From JACMLX01 sp040384325 (GTDB taxonomy: Bacteria; Gemmatimonadota; Gemmatimonadetes; Gemmatimonadales; Gemmatimonadaceae): a stretch of DNA of 64,000 nucleotides. This document shows positions 1 to 9,550 of the stretch, one piece after another (within the stretch, counting starts at the first letter, position 1; every line of letters starts with the position of its first letter). Below the pieces are notes generated by a model that did not search any database, was not told where the DNA came from, and saw nothing but the letters and a program-made list of their open reading frames with translations. A program made the position numbers and the translations under genes. Location: NCBI GenBank assembly GCA_040384325.1, contig JAZKJL010000005.1, positions 558,001 through 622,000 of the forward strand, given 5' to 3'.

Positions 1-37
1 GTAGCGCAGGATGTTGACGGTGGTGACTGTCGTTCGG

Positions 38-2746
38 TCACGGAAGCGCAGGCTCTGCGGTGCGTGTTCTCGCGGACTCGAGAAGTCGCTCGCCGTGCCA
101 CGACCGCTCCGCCGATGCATCCTGCCCAGCGCCCGGCACCGGATCGGGACAAACCTTGTCACCTCGCAGCAGCACGTTCACGATGCGGTCGAGCGAGGCA
201 TCCGAGCCGGGCAGGAGCGCGTCGAGCGAGGAATATGCGATCCTCGCGGTCGAATAGGTGGGCTGCTGGACGAGCGGGAATGGAATCGTGTACCGAAAGA
301 GGGCCAGATAGGCGAAGCGGAAGGCGGCGGTGCGTCGTGCCAGAGACGCCTCGGCGCTTTCACCGTCGCGATAGCGCGACAGCAGCGCGTCGTACGCACC
401 GACCTCGGGCACGGCGTCGGCGAAGCCATGCCCCGACGTGAACGTGGATGCCGCCAGGAAGGACTGCAGCCCACGACAGGCCGTCTCCATCGCCACCGTG
501 CTCACGTACGCGAGTGACGCGGTGGCCAGGTCCATCAGCGTGTAGCTGCTGATCTCGTCATCCGGCCCGAGCATCTGCACATTCGCCGGCAGTCGCGACC
601 CGAGGGCCTGCAACCATGCGAGCTGGTCGGCGTTCCTTCCGCGCGACACCTTGCTGCCGGTGTTGGGGTGCACGCGGATCACCATGTCCACGTCCACGTT
701 GCGCCGAGCCCACGCCACCGTCTGCTCGAGCCAGGCCTCCTGCGTCCCGAACACGCTTCGGTATTCGTGTGACGCGATGTATTCGTCCTCACTGGAGGTG
801 AACACCACCATCAGCGGCGCACCACTGCGCAAACCGAGCCGCAGGCGCGCCTGTTCGCTGGAACCCGGGGCACCCGTGAATGCCACCCAGTTCAGCTTGC
901 GCCCGTGCGCACGATCCGACAGCCACTGTGCCACCTGTTCGCATTCGGTGTTCGACAACGGCTCGTCACGCCACCGTGACCAGGCCTCGCGGATCGGCAC
1001 CAGAGAGTGACAGTGCGCGTTTTCTGCCAGGTACATCGTCTCCGTCCGCAGGCCGCGTTCGTGCGTCAGCGCCCGCACTCCCGCCGCCCGCGCCAGTTCG
1101 AGCGCCACACGCGTGCTGCCCTGGCGCCCGTTGAACTGCAGCAGCACATCCGGCTGCCAATCCATGATCAGCCGATGCATCGCGAAGCCGGTCAGCAACC
1201 CGCCCTCGAGATAGGCACGCATCACCCGTGCATGTTCGGCGTTCGTGATGTCCACCCGATTGGTGCGGAAGTGGCTGTGCACCGACGATACCACCCACTC
1301 TCCCAGCGTCCACTCCTTCCACTTCGCCGTCAGCAGCGACTCGGCGGGCAGCGTCGCGGCCCACTCGGCGGCCATGCTGCGCTCCACCGCCGTGACGTGA
1401 CTCGAGAGCCACTCGTGCGGGAACTTCATGTTCTGCACCTGCTGCGTCTGGCCGGCGATGCACGTCGTGCACGAGCTTTCGGTGCGGGGCAACGTCACGC
1501 CCCAGTGCAGGTCGCATTCGCGGAAGGCACCGTCGCACAGGATGTAGCGCACCTCGGCGCCACGCAGCTGAGCGCCGTGCATGATCGTCATCTCCTGCAG
1601 CGCATGCACGTTCCACTGTCCGTACGGCATCCAGCTGAGGATGCGTAGGGCGCGGCCTGCAGTACTGGCCGGCGACGCGGCAGGAGCCGCGGTCTGCACC
1701 ACCGTCACGACCGACTGCTGCAACCGCTCCCGTCGCGCCGCGCTCCACGCCGACAGCAGCAACGACAGCCCCTGCGACGTCTTACCGGCCTCGATCAGCA
1801 GCCCGCCGAGCTGGCGCGTCCCCGTGATGGCGATGCGCTGCGCGACGACCAGCGCTTGCAGTCGCTGCAACTCCTCCGCCATGCGGCCACTGGCGGATTG
1901 CTGCGCCGCCCACTGCAGGCTCTCAGCCGCTTCGAGACGTGCTGCCGTGATCAGGCCGGCGCGCAGGATCTCGTGCGTGGCATTCCACACCGCCAGCGGG
2001 TCCACCGGCGCATCGTCGCGGATCGCTTCCGCCAGCTGGCGGGTGGGTGCGTCGTACACCGTCGGGTTGTTGAGCACGATCGTGGCGCGGAGGATCAGGT
2101 CCTTGCCGTCCGTGCCCGCCAGTGCGCCACCCGCCACCATCTCGCGGTAGTGGAACAGCTGCAGGGGAATCCAGGCACCGCGCACGCCGAGCGCACTGGC
2201 GGCGATCCAGAAATCCCAGTCCTCGTAGCCGCGCACGTTGGTGCGGTAGCCTCCCACCTGCTCCCAGATCGCGCGACGGAAGCCAGTGACGCACATCACG
2301 TAGTTGGTGTGTGCCAGGCGCGCCGGGTCCCACATTTCGCGCGGCATCGGCCGCAGCGCACCATCGCCGAACGAGATGCCGCTCGGATACGCCAGCCCGA
2401 TCGACGGGTCGCGCTCGAAGGCCTCGGCCACCGCCATCAGGTACAGTGGTGACAGCGAGTCGTCGGCGTCGAGGCAGACCACGATCTCCGACTGCACCGT
2501 GGCGATGCCCGCGTTCCGTGCGTGGGCTGGCTGGCCGCTGTTCGGCTGCCGGATCATGCGCATCGGGAACACGGGGTTCGCGGCCGCGAAACGCTCGGTG
2601 ATCGCCACCGAGTCGTCGGTGCTGCCGTCGTCGACGAACACGATCTCGTCGGCGGGATGCACCTGCGCCAGCACAGCTCGCAGCGCACTCTCGACGTACG
2701 GTGCCTTGTTGTAGCAGGTGATGACGACGGCGATGGTGTTCGGCAT
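38..2746 (-). CDS. Two-domain glycosyltransferase: GT2 plus C-terminal glycan domain
   Basis: A 902-residue protein that probably transfers sugars onto a surface glycan or protein in the cytoplasm. Residues 1 to about 210 are a family-2 glycosyltransferase: the start MPNTIAVVITCYNK, the VDDGSTDDS nucleotide-sugar motif and the CLDADDSLSP acidic metal site are all visible. The last 450 residues form a second domain (from RILSWMPYGQWNVH onward) that resembles capsule/teichoate-type transferases, seen only by general pattern. The open frame runs further upstream, but that stretch has frame-shadow composition, so the ATG at 2746 is chosen. It is the last gene of a minus-strand glycan block, 77 bp after the GT4 gene. 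The acceptor is unknown; flagellin is possible because motAB is nearby. Confidence 0.85.
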   Translation of the reverse strand: MPNTIAVVITCYNKAPYVESALRAVLAQVHPADEIVFVDDGSTDDSVAITERFAAANPVFPMRMIRQPNSGQPAHARNAGIATVQSEIVVCLDADDSLSPLYLMAVAEAFERDPSIGLAYPSGISFGDGALRPMPREMWDPARLAHTNYVMCVTGFRRAIWEQVGGYRTNVRGYEDWDFWIAASALGVRGAWIPLQLFHYREMVAGGALAGTDGKDLILRATIVLNNPTVYDAPTRQLAEAIRDDAPVDPLAVWNATHEILRAGLITAARLEAAESLQWAAQQSASGRMAEELQRLQALVVAQRIAITGTRQLGGLLIEAGKTSQGLSLLLSAWSAARRERLQQSVVTVVQTAAPAASPASTAGRALRILSWMPYGQWNVHALQEMTIMHGAQLRGAEVRYILCDGAFRECDLHWGVTLPRTESSCTTCIAGQTQQVQNMKFPHEWLSSHVTAVERSMAAEWAATLPAESLLTAKWKEWTLGEWVVSSVHSHFRTNRVDITNAEHARVMRAYLEGGLLTGFAMHRLIMDWQPDVLLQFNGRQGSTRVALELARAAGVRALTHERGLRTETMYLAENAHCHSLVPIREAWSRWRDEPLSNTECEQVAQWLSDRAHGRKLNWVAFTGAPGSSEQARLRLGLRSGAPLMVVFTSSEDEYIASHEYRSVFGTQEAWLEQTVAWARRNVDVDMVIRVHPNTGSKVSRGRNADQLAWLQALGSRLPANVQMLGPDDEISSYTLMDLATASLAYVSTVAMETACRGLQSFLAASTFTSGHGFADAVPEVGAYDALLSRYRDGESAEASLARRTAAFRFAYLALFRYTIPFPLVQQPTYSTARIAYSSLDALLPGSDASLDRIVNVLLRGDKVCPDPVPGAGQDASAERSWHGERLLESARTRTAEPALP

Positions 2747-2823
2747 GAGAGGCTCGGAACGTGATCGGGATGAACGGGGTGCGGTGCGACGATCTGGTGT
2801 GAGGTCAGGCAGGTCCGAAGGGC

Positions 2824-4650
2824 CTACCGTGTGGCGTGGCGGCGGATGATGTCGATCGAGAGCACCGCCAGCTCGTCGGCCATCGCCGCTGGCAGCAGCT
2901 CCTGCCTCGTACGACGTCGCTCGATCGCCAGCTGCAGCGTCTCGCACACTGTGGTCACCGTGCGTTGCGTATCGAAGTGCGTCGCCACGTGCTGCCGTGC
3001 CGCGCGGCTGGCACGCGTGCGCGCTGCCGGATCGAGATACTGGCGCGTGGCGTCGAGGTAGGCGTCGGGAGCATCGCGCGTCGCGTCCACCAATGCACCC
3101 GTGCCCGGGACCACCAGCTCGCGTTGCCCGCCCACATTCGACACCACTGGAATGCAGCCCATCGCCATCGCTTCGTACAGCGAACGGGAGATCCCCTCGA
3201 TCTCCGACGGCGCGATGAACACGTCTGCCGACGCATACACGTGACGGAGGGTGTGTTCATCCAGCTCGCCGAGGAGCGAAAAGCGGCCCTCGAGCCCCGC
3301 AGTCATTGCACGGGCGTGCGTCTCCTTGAGCAGCGGCCCTCCACCGGCCACCACCAGGATCACGTCGTGCCCGTCGCGATGCAGCTGTGCCGCGACGTCC
3401 ACTGCAAGGTGCGGGCGTTTCTCCGGCGACACACGTCCGGCGAACAGCAGCACCAGCGTGCTCGCCGACGCGCCGAACGAGGCACGCACCTCCGCGAGGC
3501 GCGCGCCGCTGTGCTGCCAGACCGCGGTGTCGATGCCGATGTGTGCCGCACGCAGTGCGTCCGGTGCACACCCGTCGCCACACAGTTGCTGCACCAGTGC
3601 GTGGCTGGTGGCGAGCTGCGCATCGAGCTGGCCTTCCCAGCGCACTGCCATGCTGGCGTAGCTGCCGTACATGCCCGCCTCGAACCAGTCGGTGTGCACG
3701 TAGTCCACGAACGCCACGTCGGGATGCCGCGCGCGCAGGAAGGGCAGCAGGTGCAGGCCGAGGAACGTGTGGCTCAGCAACACCACCTCGATGCCGCGCG
3801 ATGCGATCAGCCAGTCGATGTAGGCCGGCACCGCCGACGATGGCACCGTGGCATGGGCGTGGTGGATGTCGGGTGACGCCGCACGCACCTGATCCAGTCG
3901 CCAGTCGGAGCGCCACCACTCGGTGGTGCAGGTCGTGATCGCGTGGCCCAGTGCGGCCAGGCGCGGCAGCAGGTCCGCGTTGAACGCCGTGTAGCCACCC
4001 ATCGGGAAGCCCTGGAACAACGCGAGGATGCGCCGCCCCGTGACCGGTGCCTGCCGCACCGTGAGCGTGGGTCGCGTCACCGTCATCAGGCGTTGCTGCG
4101 GATGCGCCGGCAGGCGCGTCGCCTCGAGGTCGATCAGCAGCGCTTCCGGCATCTCGATGGACGCCATCGCGGCTCGTGCGCTGCTCTCGATCGGCGCCAG
4201 CACGTCGGCGTCGGCTGACTGCCGGATCACAGGCTCAGCCAGCCATCCTGCGCCGCTGCCAGTCGCGCGACGCACGCCGATCGCCAGCGCCACGGCGGAC
4301 GCGGCGTGCAGCACCTCACCGGCGGCCAGCAACTCGCGCAGGGTCGCGGTGCGAATCATCAGGAATTGTGCCGCATTCCCCACCGTCGGCCGACCGTCGC
4401 TGGCCACCGCGCCGGTCACGCAGTGCACTGTCGGGCGCGTGGCGAGAAACCACGCCGCGCGCTCGCAGGCGGTGGCGTCGAGCACCGTGCCCGGTATCAG
4501 CAGCGCGACGTATTCGCCCCCATCCGGCGGCACCGTCGACAGCGTTCCGTGCACTGTCACCGCAATGGACTGTGCCTCCAGCGACTGCTGCGTGCGCGCG
4601 CGGGCGGCGTCGCATGCCGGCGCGTCGAGCAGCAGCACGGGAAGTGACAC
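2824..4650 (-). CDS. Glycosyltransferase family 4 with long N-terminal extension
   Basis: A 608-residue protein. From about residue 205 it shows the GT-B fold of family 4: the segment RRILALFQGFPMGGYTAFN, the central LLFAGRVSPEKRPHLAV motif and the donor-site EGISRSLYEAMAMG with the EX7E-type glutamates. The first 200 residues resemble no domain I can name. Translation starts with GTG at 4650, whose G is the last base of the TAG stop of the HAD gene upstream, so the two genes are translationally coupled. It should retain its sugar donor and add it to the same glycan as its neighbours. Specificity cannot be read from sequence. Confidence 0.87.
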   Translation of the reverse strand: MSLPVLLLDAPACDAARARTQQSLEAQSIAVTVHGTLSTVPPDGGEYVALLIPGTVLDATACERAAWFLATRPTVHCVTGAVASDGRPTVGNAAQFLMIRTATLRELLAAGEVLHAASAVALAIGVRRATGSGAGWLAEPVIRQSADADVLAPIESSARAAMASIEMPEALLIDLEATRLPAHPQQRLMTVTRPTLTVRQAPVTGRRILALFQGFPMGGYTAFNADLLPRLAALGHAITTCTTEWWRSDWRLDQVRAASPDIHHAHATVPSSAVPAYIDWLIASRGIEVVLLSHTFLGLHLLPFLRARHPDVAFVDYVHTDWFEAGMYGSYASMAVRWEGQLDAQLATSHALVQQLCGDGCAPDALRAAHIGIDTAVWQHSGARLAEVRASFGASASTLVLLFAGRVSPEKRPHLAVDVAAQLHRDGHDVILVVAGGGPLLKETHARAMTAGLEGRFSLLGELDEHTLRHVYASADVFIAPSEIEGISRSLYEAMAMGCIPVVSNVGGQRELVVPGTGALVDATRDAPDAYLDATRQYLDPAARTRASRAARQHVATHFDTQRTVTTVCETLQLAIERRRTRQELLPAAMADELAVLSIDIIRRHATR

Positions 4651-6743
4651 TACGCGCCCCGCATCCAGAGCAGCGCGCGCAACGCCAACGCCGCAGGCTC
4701 CCGACGCGCCAGCAATCCCGCCGGCCAGTAGGCGCGCGCATGGTCCCGCAACAGCGACTCGCGCGTGGCCGGTGCATCGGCGAAGGCCGCCAGCGCGCGC
4801 AGCCGGTCGGCCCCAAGCCCATCGCCATGCCGCACGTCACCGATGTGCATCGCTTCCTCGCCCGTCGGTTGCTGCACCGTGCGCGTGAAGTGGCGCAGTC
4901 CCGCGTCAGCGCTGATCGGCTGCGCACCGAACACGCTGCGCTCCATCGCCAGGCCCTGGGCATAAGCGAGGGCGCCCGAACGCAGTTCGGCCAGGTGCTC
5001 GCGCTGCCCGTCGGGATGGTCCACCGGTCCATGCACCGGCACCACGCGATTGCCGTCAGCGCGGAACGACCGCAGGCTGCCGCGATCGGTGGTGCAGATG
5101 AACTCCACCAGCTGCCGCAACTCGAGCATCGGCCGCGTGCGATGCACAGGCTGCCCACGATCGAAGTAGAAGCCGGCGCTGCGACTGCCATCCAGGTCGT
5201 TGACGATCGGTGGCAGCGTGCCGAGGTAGTAGCCGTGCACGTCGAGGCGCGCCTTCTGCAGTGCACCCACCGCCATCAAGGCCTTCTGGATCGTGCCGCT
5301 CCAGCCGATGTCCACCAGGGCGATCTTGCCCGGCGCGGTGACACGCTCCTGCTGCAGGTAGCGCCAGAGTAGCGCACGCTCGGCACGCGAGCGTCCCACC
5401 AGCGCCTGCAGCACGTCGGCTCGGCCGAGCAACGCACGTAGCTTGTCGCCGGCGGTGGTGTCACGTGGATCGACGATCTCGTCGGGCGACGTGAAGCCGG
5501 CGGCGCGGAACGCACCGGCCAGTTCCTTCGTCTTCACGCCGAAACGATCGAGGAACTCGCTCGCGGGAAGATGGTTCTCGCAGGCCAGCAGCTGCGAGGT
5601 GATCGAGCCACGCGCCGACTCCATCGCCGGCAGCACGAACGCACGCCGCGAACTCTCGAGCAGCGAGGACTGCGCCAGCGCCGCATCGCCGAGAAGCGCG
5701 CGGTAGACGTCGAGGATGATCTCGCCGTCACGCAGCAGGAAGTAGGCGCGGTCGATGCCATCGGCAGCGAAGCGCTCGTGCAACCAGAGCACGAAGGCGC
5801 TCAGCAGCGGCCCGGCCACTGAGTAGCCGAATCGCCACCAGAACGGAAACGCCGGCTGCAACGCGCGCGACCCCACCTGCGCGAGGCCGAGCGCGATCGA
5901 GTCGCCCGGCACCTGCGACGGTGGATCGTCGTGCCGGCTGGCAGCCCACGGATGGCAGACCGCGATAAATCCTTGCTGCGCCGGGATCGTGAAGTCCGAC
6001 AGCGCGTGGTCGCCGATGTGCAGGATGCCGTGGTGCGGGATCGCCGACTCGGTGGCCAACTGGCGTAGGAGGCGACCCTCGCCCTTGCTCATGCGTCGGT
6101 CGGCGGAACTCACGATCGTCACGTCCTCGAGCGCGTAGCCGCAGCTCTCCAGCAGCGTGTGCAGGAACTCCGTCTCGTGGTACGTGTCGCTCACGCACCA
6201 GACGGTCTTCCCTTCGCGCACGGCACGGTCGAACACGGTCCGCAGGTATGGATGTGCGACGCAGAGCGCGCGTTCCACCAGCCGCTCCGCCGCCACCATC
6301 TCCGGCACGTCACTCGCCGGGCGCTGCAGCCGTTCGGCCAGCACCACGTGAATCTCATGCAGCGTGACTTCGCCACTGCGTCGCACGGCTGCACCGCGAC
6401 GACGCGCCTCGTTCTCCGCCTCCTGCCGGTGGAGCGCCAGACCCACCGAGTCCAATCCCCATGCGGAGAAGGGCGCCGGCGTGGCCAGGTGCAGGAACAC
6501 GTCCCGCGGTGAGGCCACCTTGCGCACCACCAGCGTGTCAAAGATGTCGAAGCTCACCACCTGCACGTGCGGCCATGCGAGTGCGATCGCGTGCACCGCC
6601 GTTTCGCTCGCGGTCGCAATCGGCCCCTGCGTCGCGATGCCGATGTCCTCGGCCATCTCGATCGCCGCGAACAGCTCCTGGGCGCCTTCGTGCAGCGCCG
6701 ACACCGCCGCGGTGCGCGGCAGGCGCAGCGGCGCCGCGCTCAT
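4650..6743 (-). CDS. HAD-superfamily predicted hydrolase (COG5610-like) of glycan clusters
   Basis: A 697-residue protein. The HAD nucleophile motif DIFDTLVVRK lies near residue 65, and a later motif (ILHIGDHALSDF) supplies the acidic metal ligands, so a phosphatase-like Rossmann domain fills roughly residues 60-320. The C-terminal half, with LVDIGWSGTIQKAL, is the conserved extension of large HAD proteins encoded among glycosyltransferases. Its true substrate is not known in the family. The ATG at 6743 overlaps the stop of the upstream gene by four bases (ATGA), and its own stop overlaps the GT4 start, so it is the middle of a coupled operon. Confidence 0.8.
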   Translation of the reverse strand: MSAAPLRLPRTAAVSALHEGAQELFAAIEMAEDIGIATQGPIATASETAVHAIALAWPHVQVVSFDIFDTLVVRKVASPRDVFLHLATPAPFSAWGLDSVGLALHRQEAENEARRRGAAVRRSGEVTLHEIHVVLAERLQRPASDVPEMVAAERLVERALCVAHPYLRTVFDRAVREGKTVWCVSDTYHETEFLHTLLESCGYALEDVTIVSSADRRMSKGEGRLLRQLATESAIPHHGILHIGDHALSDFTIPAQQGFIAVCHPWAASRHDDPPSQVPGDSIALGLAQVGSRALQPAFPFWWRFGYSVAGPLLSAFVLWLHERFAADGIDRAYFLLRDGEIILDVYRALLGDAALAQSSLLESSRRAFVLPAMESARGSITSQLLACENHLPASEFLDRFGVKTKELAGAFRAAGFTSPDEIVDPRDTTAGDKLRALLGRADVLQALVGRSRAERALLWRYLQQERVTAPGKIALVDIGWSGTIQKALMAVGALQKARLDVHGYYLGTLPPIVNDLDGSRSAGFYFDRGQPVHRTRPMLELRQLVEFICTTDRGSLRSFRADGNRVVPVHGPVDHPDGQREHLAELRSGALAYAQGLAMERSVFGAQPISADAGLRHFTRTVQQPTGEEAMHIGDVRHGDGLGADRLRALAAFADAPATRESLLRDHARAYWPAGLLARREPAALALRALLWMRGA

Positions 6744-7693
6744 GCCGCGAACCGCGCCAGGAACGCCGGGTCGATGGAGAAGATCATCTCGTTGCTGGCC
6801 ATCGCTTCGGCCGGCACCAGCTCCGTGCCCTGCTCGCCGTCGGCGAGCGCGAAGTGCTGGAACCCGAACACGCCCAGCACCGCCGCCGCCACCTGCAGGT
6901 GTTCCGCGTCGCGACCCGTCTCGCCGGAGCGGCCGCAGCGCCACGCCACCACGCCGATCTCGCCACGCTCCAACGCGCCGCGCACCGTGCGTAGCAATGG
7001 CGCGACCGCACCGGCACTACCGACGTGCACGATGGTCGAGGCATCGCCGGCAGCGGTGAACGTCACCTGGTCGAGCGCGAGGTCGGCACTCGCCGTCACC
7101 TGCGCACTCACTCCGCTCCACCGTGCGCTGGCCTGGATCGCTGCCGCCTGTGCGGCGTCGTCACAGAGCGCGATCACGCTGGCGGTCACCTGCCCGGTGG
7201 CTGCGCTCAACACCGCGAAACCGTCACCCGGCGCCGCGTCCACATACCGGTCACCGTCGCGGAGCACCTCGTCGAGGAACAGCCGGAGCTCGGCATCCAC
7301 ACCGTGCTCCCCATGCTCCTGTGCGATGGCGGCCACCGCGGCCTCGGCATCGATCGGGGTGATCAGGAATCGGGGCGCCCCGTCGGTTCGCGTCGCCACC
7401 GACGGCACGATGGCTCCGGCGCCGGCACCGATCGTCGCGGCGACCACCGCGTCGGATGCGGCCACGTCACGCCACGCACCCGCGCGCTCCGTCAGCGCCA
7501 CATCGCCACTGGCATCGGCCAGCGCAATCGCGGCTGACACGAAGCCGACGGCGAAGAGCGCCTCCGCCACGGGCGCCGCATGCTTCACCGTCGCCATCGC
7601 GACCGTCGGTGATTCCACGGCCGTGGTGAGCGAGACATGGGCGGCTGGCGCCATCGGCAGCGACCACGGGTGCACGATCTCGGGCATAGACAT
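6740..7693 (-). CDS. Divergent FkbM-like methyltransferase-fold protein
   Basis: A 317-residue protein with weak but recognisable SAM-methyltransferase features. YVDAAPGDGFAVLSAAT (about residue 160) occupies the place of motif I, and IVHVGSAGAVAPLLRTV resembles the FkbM region with the IDVEGAE-type motif, but the acidic residue is replaced by Ser-Ala. It may therefore be a degenerate or inactive family member. The N-terminal 130 residues are Ala/Val-rich and unrecognised. ATG 7693 is preceded by AGAGGA at good spacing, whereas the longer frame has none. It is first in the glycan operon, with a strong hairpin in its leader. The methyltransferase call is inference. Confidence 0.6.
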   Translation of the reverse strand: MSMPEIVHPWSLPMAPAAHVSLTTAVESPTVAMATVKHAAPVAEALFAVGFVSAAIALADASGDVALTERAGAWRDVAASDAVVAATIGAGAGAIVPSVATRTDGAPRFLITPIDAEAAVAAIAQEHGEHGVDAELRLFLDEVLRDGDRYVDAAPGDGFAVLSAATGQVTASVIALCDDAAQAAAIQASARWSGVSAQVTASADLALDQVTFTAAGDASTIVHVGSAGAVAPLLRTVRGALERGEIGVVAWRCGRSGETGRDAEHLQVAAAVLGVFGFQHFALADGEQGTELVPAEAMASNEMIFSIDPAFLARFAA

Positions 7694-7709
7694 GAGAGTC
7701 CTCTGGTCC

Positions 7710-7737
7710 TTGGGCAAACGGGTGTCCGTCTGCCCAA
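7710..7737 (-). promoter_or_regulatory. Leader hairpin ahead of the glycan operon
   Basis: Arms TTGGGCA (7710-7716) and TGCCCAA (7731-7737) pair, with an inner ACGG/CCGT stem around a GTGT loop. A single A/C mismatch separates the stems. The structure sits about 17 bases upstream of the chosen start of the first glycan gene, so it would be in the mRNA leader. There is no T-run on either strand, so it is unlikely to be an intrinsic terminator. Its role (operator, translational control or RNA stability) cannot be decided. Confidence 0.5.
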
Positions 7738-7870
7738 AGCACCCACCATGCCATGCCGTAAACGCTTGTGTGGCTTCGACTTGAGTTTTTCAGCCAGCAC
7801 TGTCACCGCTGCCGGACCGGTCGCTCTTGCCGCACCGGGCGGCACTTTGCGCCGACCTCGGCACCACAGA

Positions 7871-8578
7871 TCAGCGCACGGCGGCCTGCTCGCGGAGCCG
7901 CTTTCGCATCGCCTTCAGGCTCGGCAGTCGCCAAGTGACGATGGCCGATTCAGGCCCGATCTCCTGCTCGATTTCGATCTGCGCCGACGACAGCAGTGCC
8001 GCCGCCAGCGAGACCGCCTGCACCAGCGCCGCACCCGGAGCCGACTGATCGACATCCGCCGGATCACGCTGCGACTGGAACGTGATCACCACTGCGTCCG
8101 GCGACCCATCGCAGCCGATGCGGACCACGCCACCGGGCGACGCGTGCGCCTTGAGCGCCGTCAGCAGCACCAACGTCGCGTGCACCAGCGACGATTCCGG
8201 GGCCAGCACCGGCGGTGCCGACGCCGTGCCCTCGAGGTAGACGGGCACGTTGCCGAGACTCGCATGCGTGCGGTGGAGCTGGATCGCCGCGGCCAGCACG
8301 TCCGGCAGCAGCAGCGGCATCGGCTCCGACGCCACCGCGAACGGCAGCGCGCGCAGCTGCCGCAGCTGCTCGGTCAGGCGTTCGGCCTCGCGTGTCAGTC
8401 CGGCCGACAGTGTGGTGCCGATCGGCCGCTTCGGGTCCAGCGACTCGATCGTGGCGCTGAGGGCCAGCGCGCGGTTGTTCAGTGCGTGACCGAGCCCGCG
8501 GATGATGGCGTCGATGGTCTCGAACCACGCGCTCACGTCGCGCCAGGCGGGCTCTCGGGCCCGGGTTGCGCTCACCAC
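7871..8578 (-). CDS. Histidine-kinase-like protein without a full catalytic domain
   Basis: A 235-residue cytoplasmic protein. Residues 20-60 contain LGHALNNRALALSATIE, which resembles the dimerisation/phosphoacceptor helix of histidine kinases (His followed by Asn-Asn). The remainder is laid out like a GHKL ATPase (PESSLVHATLVLLTALKAHA in the N-box position, then VVRIGCDGSPDAVVITF), but the ATP-binding Asn and the glycine-rich boxes are missing. It may be a phosphotransfer or scaffold protein rather than a kinase. The start is a GTG-GTG pair at 8578. It is divergent from motA, 111 bp away, which suggests a role in motility or in the adjacent glycan operon. Confidence 0.6.
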   Translation of the reverse strand: MVSATRAREPAWRDVSAWFETIDAIIRGLGHALNNRALALSATIESLDPKRPIGTTLSAGLTREAERLTEQLRQLRALPFAVASEPMPLLLPDVLAAAIQLHRTHASLGNVPVYLEGTASAPPVLAPESSLVHATLVLLTALKAHASPGGVVRIGCDGSPDAVVITFQSQRDPADVDQSAPGAALVQAVSLAAALLSSAQIEIEQEIGPESAIVTWRLPSLKAMRKRLREQAAVR

Positions 8579-8599
8579 GCGCCCGGCTGGACAGCCCCG

Positions 8600-8631
8600 A
8601 CAGTCCAGCGCATCACAAAACCGGCCGATAC
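8600..8631 (+). promoter_or_regulatory. Possible sigma-28 promoter of motAB
   Basis: GCCGATAC at 8624-8631 matches the -10 element of flagellar sigma-28 (FliA) promoters, and motAB is a classic late flagellar operon. The matching -35 element is poor: GACAGTCC lies upstream but the spacing is too long. The site is 58 bases before the motA start. This is a motif match only. Confidence 0.35.
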
Positions 8632-8689
8632 TCCCATCCGGAAGGCGACCCCTGGTCGTCCGCTGACCCTTAGCCTGGACTTACCAGCC

Positions 8690-9550
8690 GTGTTCCTCAT
8701 CATCGGTCTCGTGGTCGTCATCGGATCCGTCATTGGCGGCTACGTGATGCACCATGGCAAGGTTGCGGTGCTGTGGCAACCCACGGAGTTCATCATCATC
8801 CTTGGTGCCGGCATCGGCTCCATGATCATCAGCAACCCACCCGCGGTGCTGAAGCATATCGCCGCGGGCATGCTCGGGTTGCTGAAGCCGAACCCGTTCG
8901 ACAAGAAGGCGTACGGTGAGCTGCTGCAGGTGCTGTTCCAGATCTTCAACAAGGCTCGCAAGGATGGCCTCGTCGGTCTCGAGTCGCACATCGAGGATCC
9001 CGCCAGCAGCGACATCTTCGCCAAGTATCCCGGCTTCATGCACCATCCGCACGCGGTGGCACTGCTGGCCGACACGCTCAAGGTGCTGCTGACCGGCACC
9101 ATCGAGGATCACAACCTGGCCGAGATCCTCGACATGGATCTCGAGCAGCATCATCACGAAGCCAGCCTGGTGCCGAGCGCGATTGCGAGCGTCGGCGACG
9201 CCATGCCGGCCTTCGGCATCGTCGCCGCCGTCCTCGGCGTGATCATCACGATGGGTGCGATCGGCGGCTCGCCGGCGGAGATCGGCAGCAAGGTGGCGGC
9301 CGCGCTGGTCGGCACGTTCATCGGCATCCTGCTCGCCTACGGCTTCTTCAGCCCGATGGCGAAGGCCATCGAGCAGCGCGTCTCCAGCGAACACGCCTAC
9401 CTGATGTGCATCAAGACGGCGCTGCTCAGCTTCGCGCGTGGTGATGCGCCGATGACGGCCGTCGAATTCGCCCGCCGCAACATCGAGCCGGGTGACCGTC
9501 CCACGTTCGCCGAGCTGGAAGAGCTGGCGAAGATCGCGAAGGCGGCGTAA
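8690..9550 (+). CDS. motA: Flagellar motor stator protein MotA
   Basis: A 286-residue membrane protein, the usual length. With MotB it forms the proton (or sodium) channel that drives the flagellar motor. The first membrane helix follows the start directly (FLIIGLVVVIGSVIGGYVM), a second helix is at IIILGAGIGSMII, and the conserved pair of C-terminal helices is GIVAAVLGVIITMGAIGG and VGTFIGILLAYGF. The cytoplasmic loop between helices 2 and 3 carries the expected charged residues. The frame is open far upstream, but a GTG at 8690 fits the family N-terminus exactly. Its stop overlaps the motB start by one base (TAATG), so the two are coupled. Confidence 0.95.
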   Translation: MFLIIGLVVVIGSVIGGYVMHHGKVAVLWQPTEFIIILGAGIGSMIISNPPAVLKHIAAGMLGLLKPNPFDKKAYGELLQVLFQIFNKARKDGLVGLESHIEDPASSDIFAKYPGFMHHPHAVALLADTLKVLLTGTIEDHNLAEILDMDLEQHHHEASLVPSAIASVGDAMPAFGIVAAVLGVIITMGAIGGSPAEIGSKVAAALVGTFIGILLAYGFFSPMAKAIEQRVSSEHAYLMCIKTALLSFARGDAPMTAVEFARRNIEPGDRPTFAELEELAKIAKAA

